Origin: Planctomyces sp.
GTDB lineage: Bacteria > Planctomycetota > Planctomycetia > Planctomycetales > Planctomycetaceae
DNA length: 64,000 nucleotides
NCBI GenBank assembly: GCA_016795105.1
Contig: JAEUIH010000014.1
Span: forward strand, 23,558 to 87,557
Reading direction: 5' to 3'
Position numbers and translations under genes: made by a program. Positions 56,132 through 64,000 of this stretch are shown here, one piece after another; the first letter of the stretch is position 1, and every line of letters starts with the position of its first letter. The notes beneath the pieces are model-generated. The model searched no databases, was not told the DNA's origin, and saw nothing but the letters and a program-made list of their open reading frames with translations.

Positions 56132-56147
56132 TAAGTTGAAGCGAGAC

Positions 56148-56393
56148 CTATTCACCGCCACCAATCAGGACCATTCCGATGATATATGGAACGAGCCCTG
56201 CGAGTTGAATGAAAAAGGGCTTACGAGCTTCCTGCCAGTGCATCACGAGAAAGATCAGGGAGACAAAAGGAACGAAAAGACAGCCGAGACCCCAGAGAAC
56301 GCTCTCCTGAAAAGCGAGTACGATCATCCAGATGCCTCCAACCAGCATCGCGATTCCTCCGATCATCATCAGGATTCCGGCAAGTGCTTCCAT
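56148..56393 (-). CDS. Small two- or three-span membrane protein
   Basis: An 81-residue hydrophobic protein: LAGILMMIGGIAMLVGGIWMIVLAF, GLGCLFVPFVSLIFLVMHW and LAGLVPYIIGMVLIGGGE are membrane segments, with a short charged loop (QEARKPFF) between the last two. The GG-rich first helix and glycine-rich end are typical of small membrane proteins in these genomes. Function unknown. It is convergent with the zinc-ribbon gene, 16 bases apart. Confidence 0.75.
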   Translation of the reverse strand: MEALAGILMMIGGIAMLVGGIWMIVLAFQESVLWGLGCLFVPFVSLIFLVMHWQEARKPFFIQLAGLVPYIIGMVLIGGGE

Positions 56394-56671
56394 AGCGATG
56401 TTCCCTTCGAAAGTCAGGCGTGTACTGAGGCATATGTGTGGGTAGTGTTTACTCGACCATAGAGATTCCGCGAGGATGTTAAGTCCATTGCTTAGACCGA
56501 TGCAAGGCCACTGTGTCGGGTCGATGTATCCACTTTTTCACGTGTGAACGTTTTTGGTTGCCAGATGAACGATTTTGTCTAGAACCACGAGGCGTCAGTG
56601 AGGATTGTGAGGCAAGCGAACTGGTTGAGCAAATCGACTGGTGCAATTGACTGGCTGGGAGAGCGTTCAGA

Positions 56672-57958
56672 ATGGCAAATCGACGAGTGATTTTCATGCG
56701 AGCCGTATCGTTCGCAGGGTTGATGGTTTGCATTTCCGTTGCATTGGCGGCGAATGAGCCGACTGCGGAGACGGCGAAGGGCGAATGGACTCAGTGGCGT
56801 GGTGCGGACCGGATGTGTCGGCTATCGGAGCCAGTGGAATGGCCGGAGACATTAAATGAAGGAGCATTGGTGCAGCAGTATCAGGTGGAGCTGCAGCCGA
56901 GTTATTCGGGACCGATTGTCACTGAGGACAAAGTCTTTGTCACGGAGACCGTGAACAAGGAAATGGAAGTTGTCCGGGCACTGGATCGTGCGACGGGGAA
57001 AGAGCTGTGGAATGTGGAATGGCCGGGAGCGATGACCGTGCCGTTCTTTGCGGCATCGAATGGGAGTTGGATTCGATCGACACCTGCCTGGGACGGGGAG
57101 CGACTTTATGTTGCCGGCATGTTGGATGTCCTTGTGGCATTGGACGGTGCGACGGGCCGTGAAGCATGGAAGGTTGATTTTGCACAGGAGTTTGGCACCG
57201 GGCCGGAGACCTTCGGGTTTGTCTGTTCTCCTTTGGTCGACGGGGGCCATGTTTATGTGCAGACGGCTGGTGGACTGGTGAAGCTGGAAAGTGCGACGGG
57301 AAAGATTGTGTGGCGGAGCCTAAAAGAAGAGGGCGGTATGATGGGCGGTGCGTTTTCGTCACCGATCATTGCAGAGGTCGCCGGAGTTCGGCAGATGCTT
57401 GTGCAGACTCGAGCGCGTCTTGCCGGCGTGGACCTTGAGACGGGCGCAGAGTTGTGGGGCGTGGACATTCCCTCGTTTCGAGGTATGAACATTTTGACAC
57501 CCACTGTCTTGGGAGACAGGGTTTTTACCAGCAGTTACGGGGGAGGCTCGTTTCTGTATGAGATTGTTCGATCTGGAGACGGATATGAAGTGAAGAAGGT
57601 CTGGAATACGAAGACAGAGGCCTACATGTCATCTCCGGTGGTGATCAATGACATGATTTACGTCCATCTGCGAAATCAGCGATTTGTGTGTATCAACCCG
57701 GCGACTGGCGAATCTGTATGGACGACAAAACCATTTGGAAAGTACTGGAGCATGGTTGTGAATGGCGACCGGATGCTTGTGCTGGATGAACGTGGGGACT
57801 TGATGCTGATCAAGGCGGATTCAGCTGAGTATCAGCAGCTGGATGTTCGGCACGTGAGTGATACTGAATCCTGGGCCCATCTTGCGGTTGCAGGGGAGCA
57901 GGTATTTGTTCGACATCTTGACGGATTGACCGTTTATCGGTGGTCCGGCGGGAAATAG
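56672..57958 (+). CDS. Exported PQQ-like beta-propeller protein
   Basis: A 428-residue exported protein: signal VSFAGLMVCISVALAANE, then WTQWRGADRMCRLSEPVEWP, the usual opening of planctomycete PQQ-domain proteins. At least six WD-like blades follow, each with the DGATGREAWKVDFAQE or ESATGKIVWRSLKEEG type motif (A-x-TG-x-x-W). Relatives are often labelled BamB-like or outer membrane protein assembly factor, but that role is not shown here. Whether a quinone is bound is unknown. No operon partners are evident. Confidence 0.9.
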   Translation: MANRRVIFMRAVSFAGLMVCISVALAANEPTAETAKGEWTQWRGADRMCRLSEPVEWPETLNEGALVQQYQVELQPSYSGPIVTEDKVFVTETVNKEMEVVRALDRATGKELWNVEWPGAMTVPFFAASNGSWIRSTPAWDGERLYVAGMLDVLVALDGATGREAWKVDFAQEFGTGPETFGFVCSPLVDGGHVYVQTAGGLVKLESATGKIVWRSLKEEGGMMGGAFSSPIIAEVAGVRQMLVQTRARLAGVDLETGAELWGVDIPSFRGMNILTPTVLGDRVFTSSYGGGSFLYEIVRSGDGYEVKKVWNTKTEAYMSSPVVINDMIYVHLRNQRFVCINPATGESVWTTKPFGKYWSMVVNGDRMLVLDERGDLMLIKADSAEYQQLDVRHVSDTESWAHLAVAGEQVFVRHLDGLTVYRWSGGK

Positions 57959-57998
57959 CCTGGAATTTGACCCTGAGAAATACGGATCTGTATGTTGG

Positions 57999-58021
57999 GC
58001 CTGCTTGTCAGGCAAGCGGGC
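57999..58021 (+). terminator. Hairpin after the PQQ-propeller gene
   Basis: GCCTGCTTG / CAAGCGGGC (57999-58007 and 58013-58021, one G-U pair) with a 5-base loop, 40 bases after the stop codon. There is no T run, so it may be a weak or factor-dependent terminator. Confidence 0.4.
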
Positions 58022-58127
58022 TCCATGTACTCTTTGCTGCTCCTCAGGTGATCTTTGCGGGATTCGGGAAGATCGGCGACCGGGGATTCTCTGAATCTTC
58101 ACCATACCTCAGCAGCTGAAGTGACTT

Positions 58128-59366
58128 GTGTTGTCTGATCAGGAACGAATTGTTATCACCGGGATCGGAATTGCGTCTCCGAACGGCACCAACCTGGCGG
58201 AATTCCGTGAGAGTCTGCTTGCTGGTCGCTCGGGGGTCGTGAACTACGAGACTCGGTACATGGGGCCTGTGCTTGCGGGCGTGTGTCGATTCGACGAGCT
58301 GCGATATCAGAAAAAGAAAGATGTCCGTCGGGGAACTCGGGCGGGATCCATTGCGGTTTACTGTGCGAACGAAGCTGTGCGGGATTCGGGGCTGGAGTGG
58401 GACAAGGTTGCTCGCGATCGGGTGGGCGTCTACCTTGGGATCACGGAGCACGGCAATGTGGAAACCGAGAATGAGATCTATGAGATTTCGAAATTCGGTT
58501 ATGACACGAAGGTGTGGTCCCACCATCACAATCCTCGGACGGTTGCCAACAATTCCGCGGGTGAAGTGACTCTGAATATGGGTATTACTGGGCCGCACCT
58601 GACCATTGGTGCTGCCTGTGCGGCCGGGAATGCCGGGTTCATTCATGCGGCGCAGATGCTGCGACTGGGTGAGGTGGATTTAGCGATTGCTGGTGGCGTA
58701 TCGGAGAGCATCCATACGTTTGGGATATTCGCAAGCTTTGCAGCTCAGGGTGCCCTGGCGACTCACGAGGATCCCACAAAAGCCTGTCGACCGTTCGATA
58801 CAGATCGAAATGGGATTGTGGTCGCCGAGGGTGGCGGGATCTGCACGGTTGAGCGACTTTCGGACGCAAAGGCTCGCGGTGCGAAGATTTACGCGGAGAT
58901 CATCGGATATGCGATGAATTCCGACGCGAAGGACTTTGTGCTCCCGGATTCGAATCGTCAGGCCGAATGTGTGCGACTGGCATTAAAGCGGGCTAAGATT
59001 AATCCGGAAGACGTGGACATTGTGAGCAGCCATGCGACGGCGACGGAGCAGGGAGACATTGAGGAGGCGACGGCACTGCGGGCTGTGTTTGGTGGGTCAT
59101 CGCGAACGGTGGTGAACAACACCAAAAGTTTCATCGGCCATGCGATGGGAGCCGCCGGTGCTCTGGAAATGCTGGGGAATTTGCCGTCGTTTGACGATGG
59201 AGTGGCTCACGCTACAATCAACCTCGACAACCTTGATCCCAGATGCAGCCTGCCGAATCTCGTGGTCAATCAGCCTCGGGAACTCGGGAATGTTCGGATA
59301 ATTCTGAACAACTCGTTTGGTATGCTGGGGATCAATTCGGTATTGATTATTCGCAGGTTTGAATAG
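58128..59366 (+). CDS. Beta-ketoacyl-ACP synthase (FabF-like)
   Basis: A 412-residue condensing enzyme of the thiolase fold. The catalytic Cys is in IGAACAAGNAGF (~163), the two histidines in SSHATATEQGD (~303) and TKSFIGHAMGAAG (~338), giving a full Cys-His-His set. VITGIGIASPNG opens it and NNSFGMLGINSVLII ends it. Divergence around the active site (AACAAG for the usual TACATG; HATAT for HGTGT) sets it apart from housekeeping FabF. The start is GTG. ACP and a desaturase-type gene follow on the same strand, so a dedicated rather than general fatty-acid role is likely. Confidence 0.92.
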   Translation: MLSDQERIVITGIGIASPNGTNLAEFRESLLAGRSGVVNYETRYMGPVLAGVCRFDELRYQKKKDVRRGTRAGSIAVYCANEAVRDSGLEWDKVARDRVGVYLGITEHGNVETENEIYEISKFGYDTKVWSHHHNPRTVANNSAGEVTLNMGITGPHLTIGAACAAGNAGFIHAAQMLRLGEVDLAIAGGVSESIHTFGIFASFAAQGALATHEDPTKACRPFDTDRNGIVVAEGGGICTVERLSDAKARGAKIYAEIIGYAMNSDAKDFVLPDSNRQAECVRLALKRAKINPEDVDIVSSHATATEQGDIEEATALRAVFGGSSRTVVNNTKSFIGHAMGAAGALEMLGNLPSFDDGVAHATINLDNLDPRCSLPNLVVNQPRELGNVRIILNNSFGMLGINSVLIIRRFE

Positions 59367-59414
59367 TCTCAGCCTGGTTACATGTCTTCGGGACCGCAGA
59401 AAAAGGGTGTGTTG

Positions 59415-59678
59415 ATGAACTCTGAGCAGATCCGTCAGGTCATTATGGACATTCTGGAGAGAATTGCTCCGGATGAGGATCTGTCCGATCTGGACGATAG
59501 TCGGCCGTTTCGTGAACAGATGGAACTGGATAGCATGGACTTTCTGGACATCGTCATGGAACTGAGAAAGATGTATCGGATCCAGATTCCGGAAGAGGAC
59601 TACCCGAATTTGAATACAATGGCGGGAACGGTCGAGTATTTGCTTCCGAAGCTGAAAGACGTTCCTGTAGGGACATAA
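59415..59678 (+). CDS. Acyl carrier protein
   Basis: An 87-residue acidic carrier. The phosphopantetheine attachment serine lies in ELDSMDFLDIVMEL (DSL-type motif, here DSM). SEQIRQVIMDILERIAPDEDLSDL is helix 1 and IPEEDYPNLNTMAGTVEYL the last helix. A frame from 59382 adds 11 residues; ATG 59415 fits carrier length better. It sits 48 bases after the ketosynthase gene, so it is probably its partner rather than the general ACP. Confidence 0.92.
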   Translation: MNSEQIRQVIMDILERIAPDEDLSDLDDSRPFREQMELDSMDFLDIVMELRKMYRIQIPEEDYPNLNTMAGTVEYLLPKLKDVPVGT

Positions 59679-59728
59679 GTTCGGCCTCAACGACGAAGTT
59701 TGGCAGTGAATCAAACGAAGCCAGCGAT

Positions 59729-59763
59729 CAACCTCGAAGAACGGACTTCGAGGTTGTTTTTTT
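59729..59763 (+). terminator. Intrinsic terminator after acyl carrier protein
   Basis: A perfect 11-bp stem CAACCTCGAAG / CTTCGAGGTTG (59729-59739 and 59746-59756), loop AACGGA, then seven T (59757-59763). It is as strong as the rRNA terminator yet ends only seven bases before the earliest start of the next gene. It lacks the AYGCGC tag after the T run. Confidence 0.88.
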
Positions 59764-59770
59764 CTGACGG

Positions 59771-61171
59771 GTGGAGAGAGCTGAGGGCGGGGTTGTGCGT
59801 TACGACACGGTCATTATTGGTGCCGGAATGTCGGGGCTTTCAGCCGGTGTTCGACTTGCGTATTACGAGAAGAAGGTCTGTATCCTTGAGCGGCACACGA
59901 CGATTGGCGGACTGAATTCCTTTTATCGACTCCGCAATCGAAACTACGATGTTGGGCTTCACGCAATCACGAACTATGCAAAGCCCGGAACGAAGAACGG
60001 ACCTCTCAGCAAACTCCTGCGGCAACTGAGGATGACCTGGGACGACTTTGATTTGTGTCCGCAGTTGAAATCATCAATTGTGTTTCCCGGCGTGCGAATG
60101 CAGTTTACGAATGATTTCAGCTATTTTCAGGACCAGGTGATCCATTCGTTTCCCGCGCAGGCCGACGGTTTTCTGCGGTTGCTGAAGCGAATTGACGAGC
60201 ATGATCCGCTGAATCTGGACCGGGTGGCCGTATCGGCTCGCGAAGTGGTCAGCGAGTATATTCGTGATCCGTTGCTTGTGGACATGCTGTTTTGTCCATT
60301 GATGTTTTACGGAAGTGCGACACCGCGGGACATGGACTTCAGTCAGTTCGTGATCATGTTCAAGAGCATTTTCTATGAAGGGTTTGGTCGGCCATTTGAG
60401 GGGATTCGGCAAATCCTGAAGCGGCTGGTGAAGCACTTTAAGTCACTGGGTGGGCAGTTACGACTTCGGGCCGGAGTTCAGCAGATTCGTCAGAAGGACG
60501 GAATGGCGACTTCAGTGGTGCTCGACGATGGTTCCGAAATCGAAGCTGATCATGTGTTGTCGTCGGCTGGGGCAGCGGAGACGATGCGTTTGATTGATCC
60601 CACTGCGAGTATTGTGAGGCCGGTGGCTGGGGACATTTCGTTTGTGGAGTCGATATCCGTTCTGGATTGTGAGCCATCTGCGCTTGGGCATCAGGATACG
60701 ATTGTCTTCTACAACAATGCGCCCGAGTTTCGCTACGAGCGGCCCGTTGATCCGATTGATTTGCGGAGCGGAATCATTTGCTCGCCGAATAACTTCGACT
60801 ACGCCCAGCCATTGGAAGATGGTCGAATCCGGATTACGGCGCTTGCCGAGCCGGATTATTGGATGAACCTTCCAGCCGAAGACTACGTGGCAGAGAAGGC
60901 TCGGTGGAACGAACGGATCATAGAAAGTGCGATTTCGCATTTACCCGATTTTCGTTCGCATGTGATAGATACCGATGTGTTTACACCGCGTACGATTCGG
61001 CGTTTTACGGGGCATGACAATGGGTGTGTCTATGGAGCTCCGGAGAAGTTCGTGAACGGACAGACATCTCTGAAAAACCTGTATTTGTGCGGCACGGATC
61101 AGGGTTTTCTTGGGATTGTGGGGGCAATGTTGAGTGGGATTACGATTGCGAATCGGTATTTGCTGAAATAG
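59771..61171 (+). CDS. FAD-dependent carotenoid-desaturase-type oxidoreductase
   Basis: A 466-residue flavoprotein of the phytoene desaturase/carotene isomerase/retinol saturase group. The FAD motif is VIIGAGMSGLSAGVRLAY (~14-31), ERHTTIGGLNSFY follows, and the C-terminal FAD contact is YLCGTDQGFLGIVGAMLSG. Length is typical. It may desaturate or isomerise a polyene, or act on an ACP-bound chain given the adjacent ketosynthase and ACP. A GTG at 59795 (GGGCGGGG upstream) is another possible start and gives the usual short lead into the FAD motif. A strong terminator stands immediately upstream. Confidence 0.9.
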   Translation: MERAEGGVVRYDTVIIGAGMSGLSAGVRLAYYEKKVCILERHTTIGGLNSFYRLRNRNYDVGLHAITNYAKPGTKNGPLSKLLRQLRMTWDDFDLCPQLKSSIVFPGVRMQFTNDFSYFQDQVIHSFPAQADGFLRLLKRIDEHDPLNLDRVAVSAREVVSEYIRDPLLVDMLFCPLMFYGSATPRDMDFSQFVIMFKSIFYEGFGRPFEGIRQILKRLVKHFKSLGGQLRLRAGVQQIRQKDGMATSVVLDDGSEIEADHVLSSAGAAETMRLIDPTASIVRPVAGDISFVESISVLDCEPSALGHQDTIVFYNNAPEFRYERPVDPIDLRSGIICSPNNFDYAQPLEDGRIRITALAEPDYWMNLPAEDYVAEKARWNERIIESAISHLPDFRSHVIDTDVFTPRTIRRFTGHDNGCVYGAPEKFVNGQTSLKNLYLCGTDQGFLGIVGAMLSGITIANRYLLK

Positions 61172-61318
61172 GGGGGACGGGGGCTTTTGTGGGAGAAAGC
61201 CACTTCCCAGCGTCGGGACATCCGTTGGGCGGGTTGCGTCCGCGGAGGATGGTCATATAATCGGGCGGAGTGTCTGCATTTGGCACAGATGGCACCTGAA
61301 AGGCCGAGGTGAAGACTC

Positions 61319-61870
61319 ATGTTGATGTGGTTTCGGAATGTCTGGATGTCCGTGTTCACCGTTCTGCAGGGAATGTGGGTGACACTGCTGACTATGGGGA
61401 AGACCTATCAGCGGAGGACGTTCACCGAAGTTTATGAGTACCCTGAGGTGCCGGTGAAGGTAAAGCCACGTTATCGTGGCTTCCACCGGTTTGATCTCAC
61501 GACCTGTATTGGTTGTGAAAAGTGTGCGGCTGCCTGTCCTGTGGACTGCATCTACATTGATAAAGAGAAGAGCCCGGTTGGTAAGGGTTTCCGGATCAAC
61601 GGCTTTACCATTGATTACACAAAGTGCATGTTTTGTGCGTTGTGTGTTGAGCCCTGTCCGGTGGATTGCATCTTCATGGGGGCGAACTACGACCTAAGTT
61701 GCTTTAGTCGCGATGGATGTATTGTGGATTACGCGAAACTGCCTCTGGAGATAGCGTGGGGGCGGGCTGCTTTGAATCCGACGGCAGTGTCGGAGTCCAA
61801 GGTTGTTCATCAGCCGGTGTGGGTGAAGGGTGAGTCGAGTCCATTTGAGTTTTCAGAGTCAGGTTCATGA
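61319..61870 (+). CDS. nuoI: NADH-quinone oxidoreductase subunit I
   Basis: A 183-residue complex I subunit with two [4Fe-4S] ferredoxin motifs, [15 protein letters not shown] (~61-75) and [15 protein letters not shown] (~101-115), clusters N6a and N6b, on the electron path to quinone. The N-terminal ~25 residues are hydrophobic/amphipathic, as usual for the membrane-facing end. It lies first in this cluster, before nuoA, unlike the canonical order. Confidence 0.96.
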   Translation: MLMWFRNVWMSVFTVLQGMWVTLLTMGKTYQRRTFTEVYEYPEVPVKVKPRYRGFHRFDLTTCIGCEKCAAACPVDCIYIDKEKSPVGKGFRINGFTIDYTKCMFCALCVEPCPVDCIFMGANYDLSCFSRDGCIVDYAKLPLEIAWGRAALNPTAVSESKVVHQPVWVKGESSPFEFSESGS

Positions 61871-61935
61871 GATGGATTTCCTGCTGTAGTCGCGGGTGTG
61901 TGCGGCATTGCCGTTAAACGAAGCGGAGGTGGGCG

Positions 61936-62409
61936 ATGGTGGCCGAAGATCAGGTTCTGACAGTAGCGGAAGTGAATAGCCGGCTGCCGCTGGTTCGATC
62001 CATCGTTCGTGATATCGTTGGGCTTCATCAGGATATCACTGGTCGGCGCGAGCGGTTTCGTTCTGTTCGACGTCGACATGCGGGATCACCAGCGGACGAC
62101 GAGTCGGTGTATGAGCAGGAGATGCGTCAGCTGGAAGAAGAGTTGGCTCGGGATGAGGATCGTCTGGATTCCTATTCTGAAGAGCTGTCGAAGATTGGTG
62201 GAGTGTTGACGGATCCGGTGCTTGGTACGGTCGATTTTCCGACTTTGATGGACGGAGATCGAGTGTGGCTTTGCTGGCAGCTGGACGAACCGGATGTTCG
62301 CTTCTGGCATGCAGGTGGATGTGGTGAATCGGAGCGACTTCCATTGACGGAAGACGAGCATAACGGATGTTCGACGGTCGGTGGTGGTCATTCAGATTCA
62401 TCGTCGTAG
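61936..62409 (+). CDS. DUF2203 family protein
   Basis: A 157-residue cytoplasmic protein of the DUF2203 family: LTVAEVNSRLPLVRSIVRDI at the start, a coiled coil (EMRQLEEELARDEDRLDSYS, ~60-85), LTDPVLGTVDFPTLMDGDRVWLCWQ and FWHAGGCGESERLPL. Function is unknown. It sits between nuoI and nuoA, 65 bases after the former and 74 before the latter, so it is probably co-transcribed with complex I genes. The start follows a TGCGGC..GCCGTTAAAC string shared with the Gfo/Idh gene upstream region. Confidence 0.85.
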   Translation: MVAEDQVLTVAEVNSRLPLVRSIVRDIVGLHQDITGRRERFRSVRRRHAGSPADDESVYEQEMRQLEEELARDEDRLDSYSEELSKIGGVLTDPVLGTVDFPTLMDGDRVWLCWQLDEPDVRFWHAGGCGESERLPLTEDEHNGCSTVGGGHSDSSS

Positions 62410-62483
62410 GGTGAGTGACGGGTGCAGGCGGCGAGTGGAAGACTTGAATCTGCTCGTATGTTTAAGATCAGAGGTTGGCGGGT

Positions 62484-63062
62484 ATGACAGACCTAGTCGG
62501 GCATTTTTTGTTGTTTGGCGGACTGGCCATCGGGTTTCTGATGGTTCCGCTGTTGCTTGGTCGTCTGCTGCGTCCTCGGCTCCCAACCCCTGAGAAGGAT
62601 GCGATCTACGAGTGCGGTGAGCCAGCGATTGGGTCGAGTTACATTCAGTTCGACCTGCGGTTTTACGTCGTCGCGTTGCTGTTCATTATCTTTGACGTGG
62701 AAGTCGCTTTCTTCTTTCCATGGGCCGCGGTGTATGGCAGTGCAATGCAGCTTGCAGATACCAGGATCACAGATGAGTCTCGTCAGGTATTGAGTGAGCG
62801 TCTGCTGAGTGCAGAGCCCGGAAGTCTGAATCCTTCGCAGGTCATCAGTGCCGACGCTGCTGCTCGAATCGGATTCGTAGGCTTCATGGACATCCTTGTA
62901 TTCTTTGGTGTCTTGCTGGTTGGCTTCGCCTACGTCTGGAAGCGGGGCGATCTGGACTGGATTCGAGCGCTGTCGAAGCGAAGTGCCCAGGCTGCTGATC
63001 AAACGTCGATCGCCCGAGTTCCGGCTGGTGCATCAGGTCAGCCAGCGACTGTCCAGGGTTAG
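62484..63062 (+). CDS. nuoA: NADH-quinone oxidoreductase subunit A, long form
   Basis: A 192-residue membrane subunit of complex I. TM1 is FLLFGGLAIGFLMVPLLLG; YECGEPAIGSSYIQFDLRFY is the signature loop; TM2 is VVALLFIIFDVEVAFFFPW; TM3 is FMDILVFFGVLLVGFAYVW. E. coli NuoA has ~147 residues with a short TM2-TM3 loop; here ~43 residues (AMQLADTRITDESRQVLSER to DAAARIG) are inserted, and a ~30-residue tail follows TM3. ATG 62484, after AGAGGTTGGCGGGT, is used rather than TTG 62475. The next gene is nuoC, not nuoB. Confidence 0.94.
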   Translation: MTDLVGHFLLFGGLAIGFLMVPLLLGRLLRPRLPTPEKDAIYECGEPAIGSSYIQFDLRFYVVALLFIIFDVEVAFFFPWAAVYGSAMQLADTRITDESRQVLSERLLSAEPGSLNPSQVISADAAARIGFVGFMDILVFFGVLLVGFAYVWKRGDLDWIRALSKRSAQAADQTSIARVPAGASGQPATVQG

Positions 63063-63156
63063 GTTAGGGTCTCTGATCAGCATTTGGTGCCCTGGAAACA
63101 GGCCACGTTTGGTTTCGGGTGACACGAAGAAAAGAACGTAGAAGGGGAAATCGGGG

Positions 63157-63690
63157 ATGGAAGTTCAGGCAATGCACGCCATTCTGCTGGAGAAATTCGG
63201 AGCAGAGGCCGTCGGTGCTGAAGTTCACAAGGCGATTGATCCGTGGATTCAGGTGAATGCTTCGTCGATAGTGGCAGTGGGCACCTTTGTGCGTGACGAT
63301 GCTCGACTAAAGCTTGATCACCTCAATGACCTGTGCGGCGTGGATTATCTTGAGACGGATCCAAAGAAGGTCGAGAAGTTCGGTCATACGCCTCATATTG
63401 AAGTTGTCTATCAGCTGACAAGCACATCATTGAAGCACCGTCTGAAACTCAAGGTTTCTGTTCCTCGCTGGACGAACAACGAACCCGGCAATCTGCCGGT
63501 TGTTCCATCGGTTAGCAGCGTCTGGGGGATCGCGAACTGGCATGAGCGTGAAGCCTACGACATGTTTGGCATTGATTTCGTTGGGCACCCAAATCTGAGG
63601 CGGATTCTGTGTCCTGAAGACTGGACCGGGTATCCGCTTCGCAAGGACTATGAATTTCCGCTCGAGTATCACGGAGTTCGTGGGCGCTAG
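63157..63690 (+). CDS. nuoC: NADH-quinone oxidoreductase subunit C
   Basis: A 177-residue peripheral-arm subunit of complex [17 protein letters not shown] and [25 protein letters not shown] are the family signature, ending [10 protein letters not shown]. It is the separate NuoC form, not the NuoCD fusion of E. coli. GGGGAAATCGGGG precedes the ATG. Separated from nuoA by 94 bases, too short for nuoB, and from nuoD by 59. Confidence 0.95.
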   Translation: MEVQAMHAILLEKFGAEAVGAEVHKAIDPWIQVNASSIVAVGTFVRDDARLKLDHLNDLCGVDYLETDPKKVEKFGHTPHIEVVYQLTSTSLKHRLKLKVSVPRWTNNEPGNLPVVPSVSSVWGIANWHEREAYDMFGIDFVGHPNLRRILCPEDWTGYPLRKDYEFPLEYHGVRGR

Positions 63691-63749
63691 GGTCAGTATT
63701 CTGAGTTAGGGTCGTTCGGTTGTCGTATGATGGGTGAAGGAAATCGTCG

Positions 63750-64000
63750 ATGAGTTTGCAGATAGAAGACCCACGAGTCATTGAGTTTGACGTGCAGACC
63801 GATGAGATGCTCGTGAACATGGGCCCGCAACATCCAAGTACACACGGGGTGTTGCGTCTGTTGCTGCGAACGGACGGTGAAATTGTTCATGAATGTACGC
63901 CGCACATTGGCTATCTTCACCGATGTGCGGAGAAGATTGGCGAGAATCTTTCTCCACCGCAGTACATTCCATACACGGATCGTATGGACTATCTGGCTGC
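63750..64000 (+). CDS. nuoD: NADH-quinone oxidoreductase subunit D (partial, cut by window end)
   Basis: The first ~83 codons of NuoD, starting at ATG 63750 with GAAGGAAA upstream. [20 protein letters not shown] and [19 protein letters not shown] are the classic N-terminal motifs of this 49-kDa-type subunit next to the quinone site; the histidine of HPSTHG lies in the quinone pocket in characterised enzymes. The rest is beyond 64000. Confidence 0.95.
   Translation, partial: MSLQIEDPRVIEFDVQTDEMLVNMGPQHPSTHGVLRLLLRTDGEIVHECTPHIGYLHRCAEKIGENLSPPQYIPYTDRMDYLA

Overview
The window looks like chromosomal DNA of a planctomycete (Planctomycetota, class Planctomycetia). Three separate pairs of a haem-c/DUF1549/DUF1553 protein with a Tat-exported DUF1501 protein point there. 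So do the many eukaryote-like kinases and phosphatases, the zinc-ribbon/membrane proteins and the Gfo/Idh/MocA and PQQ-propeller proteins. The opening 23S-5S end stands in a gene-poor, repeat-rich stretch. Genus cannot be assigned from the sequence alone. No phage, plasmid, transposase, tRNA or CRISPR was seen.

Layout. 1-1948: 23S 3' end, 5S rRNA, an intrinsic terminator, then about 1.4 kb without a credible gene but with two further terminator hairpins and several GG(T/C)CTGACCCC-type repeats. 1949-9066: Ser/Thr kinase-TPR protein, then DUF1549/DUF1553 and DUF1501 pair 1. 9082-12502 (minus): aminotransferase, two tandem pilin-like proteins behind a candidate sigma-54 promoter, and a DUF2007/zinc-ribbon protein. 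12672-20136: queC, a BshC-like protein, UPF0158, hrpB, NUDIX-deoC and an SRPBCC protein. 20200-24402: a sigma-54 activator divergent from a cytochrome P450/hydrolase operon. 24451-28063: pair 2. 28538-30180: CBS, UspA and PlsC. 30672-36958: a large membrane-bound sigma-54 activator overlapping tsaE, then an SDR and nadB. 37105-41537: a cassette of a secreted protein, two metal-ligand-rich lipoproteins and a COG0523 GTPase, behind a palindrome-overlapped promoter. 41770-46554: pair 3. 46722-51816: peptide deformylase, PP2C and kinase, sulfotransferase, Gfo/Idh/MocA. 51847-57958: a nested palindromic element, two secreted hydrolases, two small membrane proteins and a PQQ propeller. 58128-61171: ketosynthase, acyl carrier protein and a carotenoid-desaturase-type oxidoreductase. 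61319-64000: complex I genes in the order nuoI, DUF2203, nuoA, nuoC, nuoD (cut by the window end), with no nuoB.

How the parts work together. The DUF1549/DUF1553-DUF1501 pairs are exported partners of unknown activity, typical of these bacteria. The kinase and PP2C at 47314-49114 form a reversible phosphorylation module. The 37105-41537 cassette reads as an envelope-to-cytosol metal (probably zinc) handling route. The ketosynthase-ACP-desaturase set reads as a small lipid or polyene pathway. The two sigma-54 activators, with candidate -24/-12 sites near the P450 and pilin-like genes, suggest that RpoN control matters locally. Start codons were moved from the longest reading frame where a Shine-Dalgarno sequence, signal peptide or overlap favoured an internal start; each case is stated.
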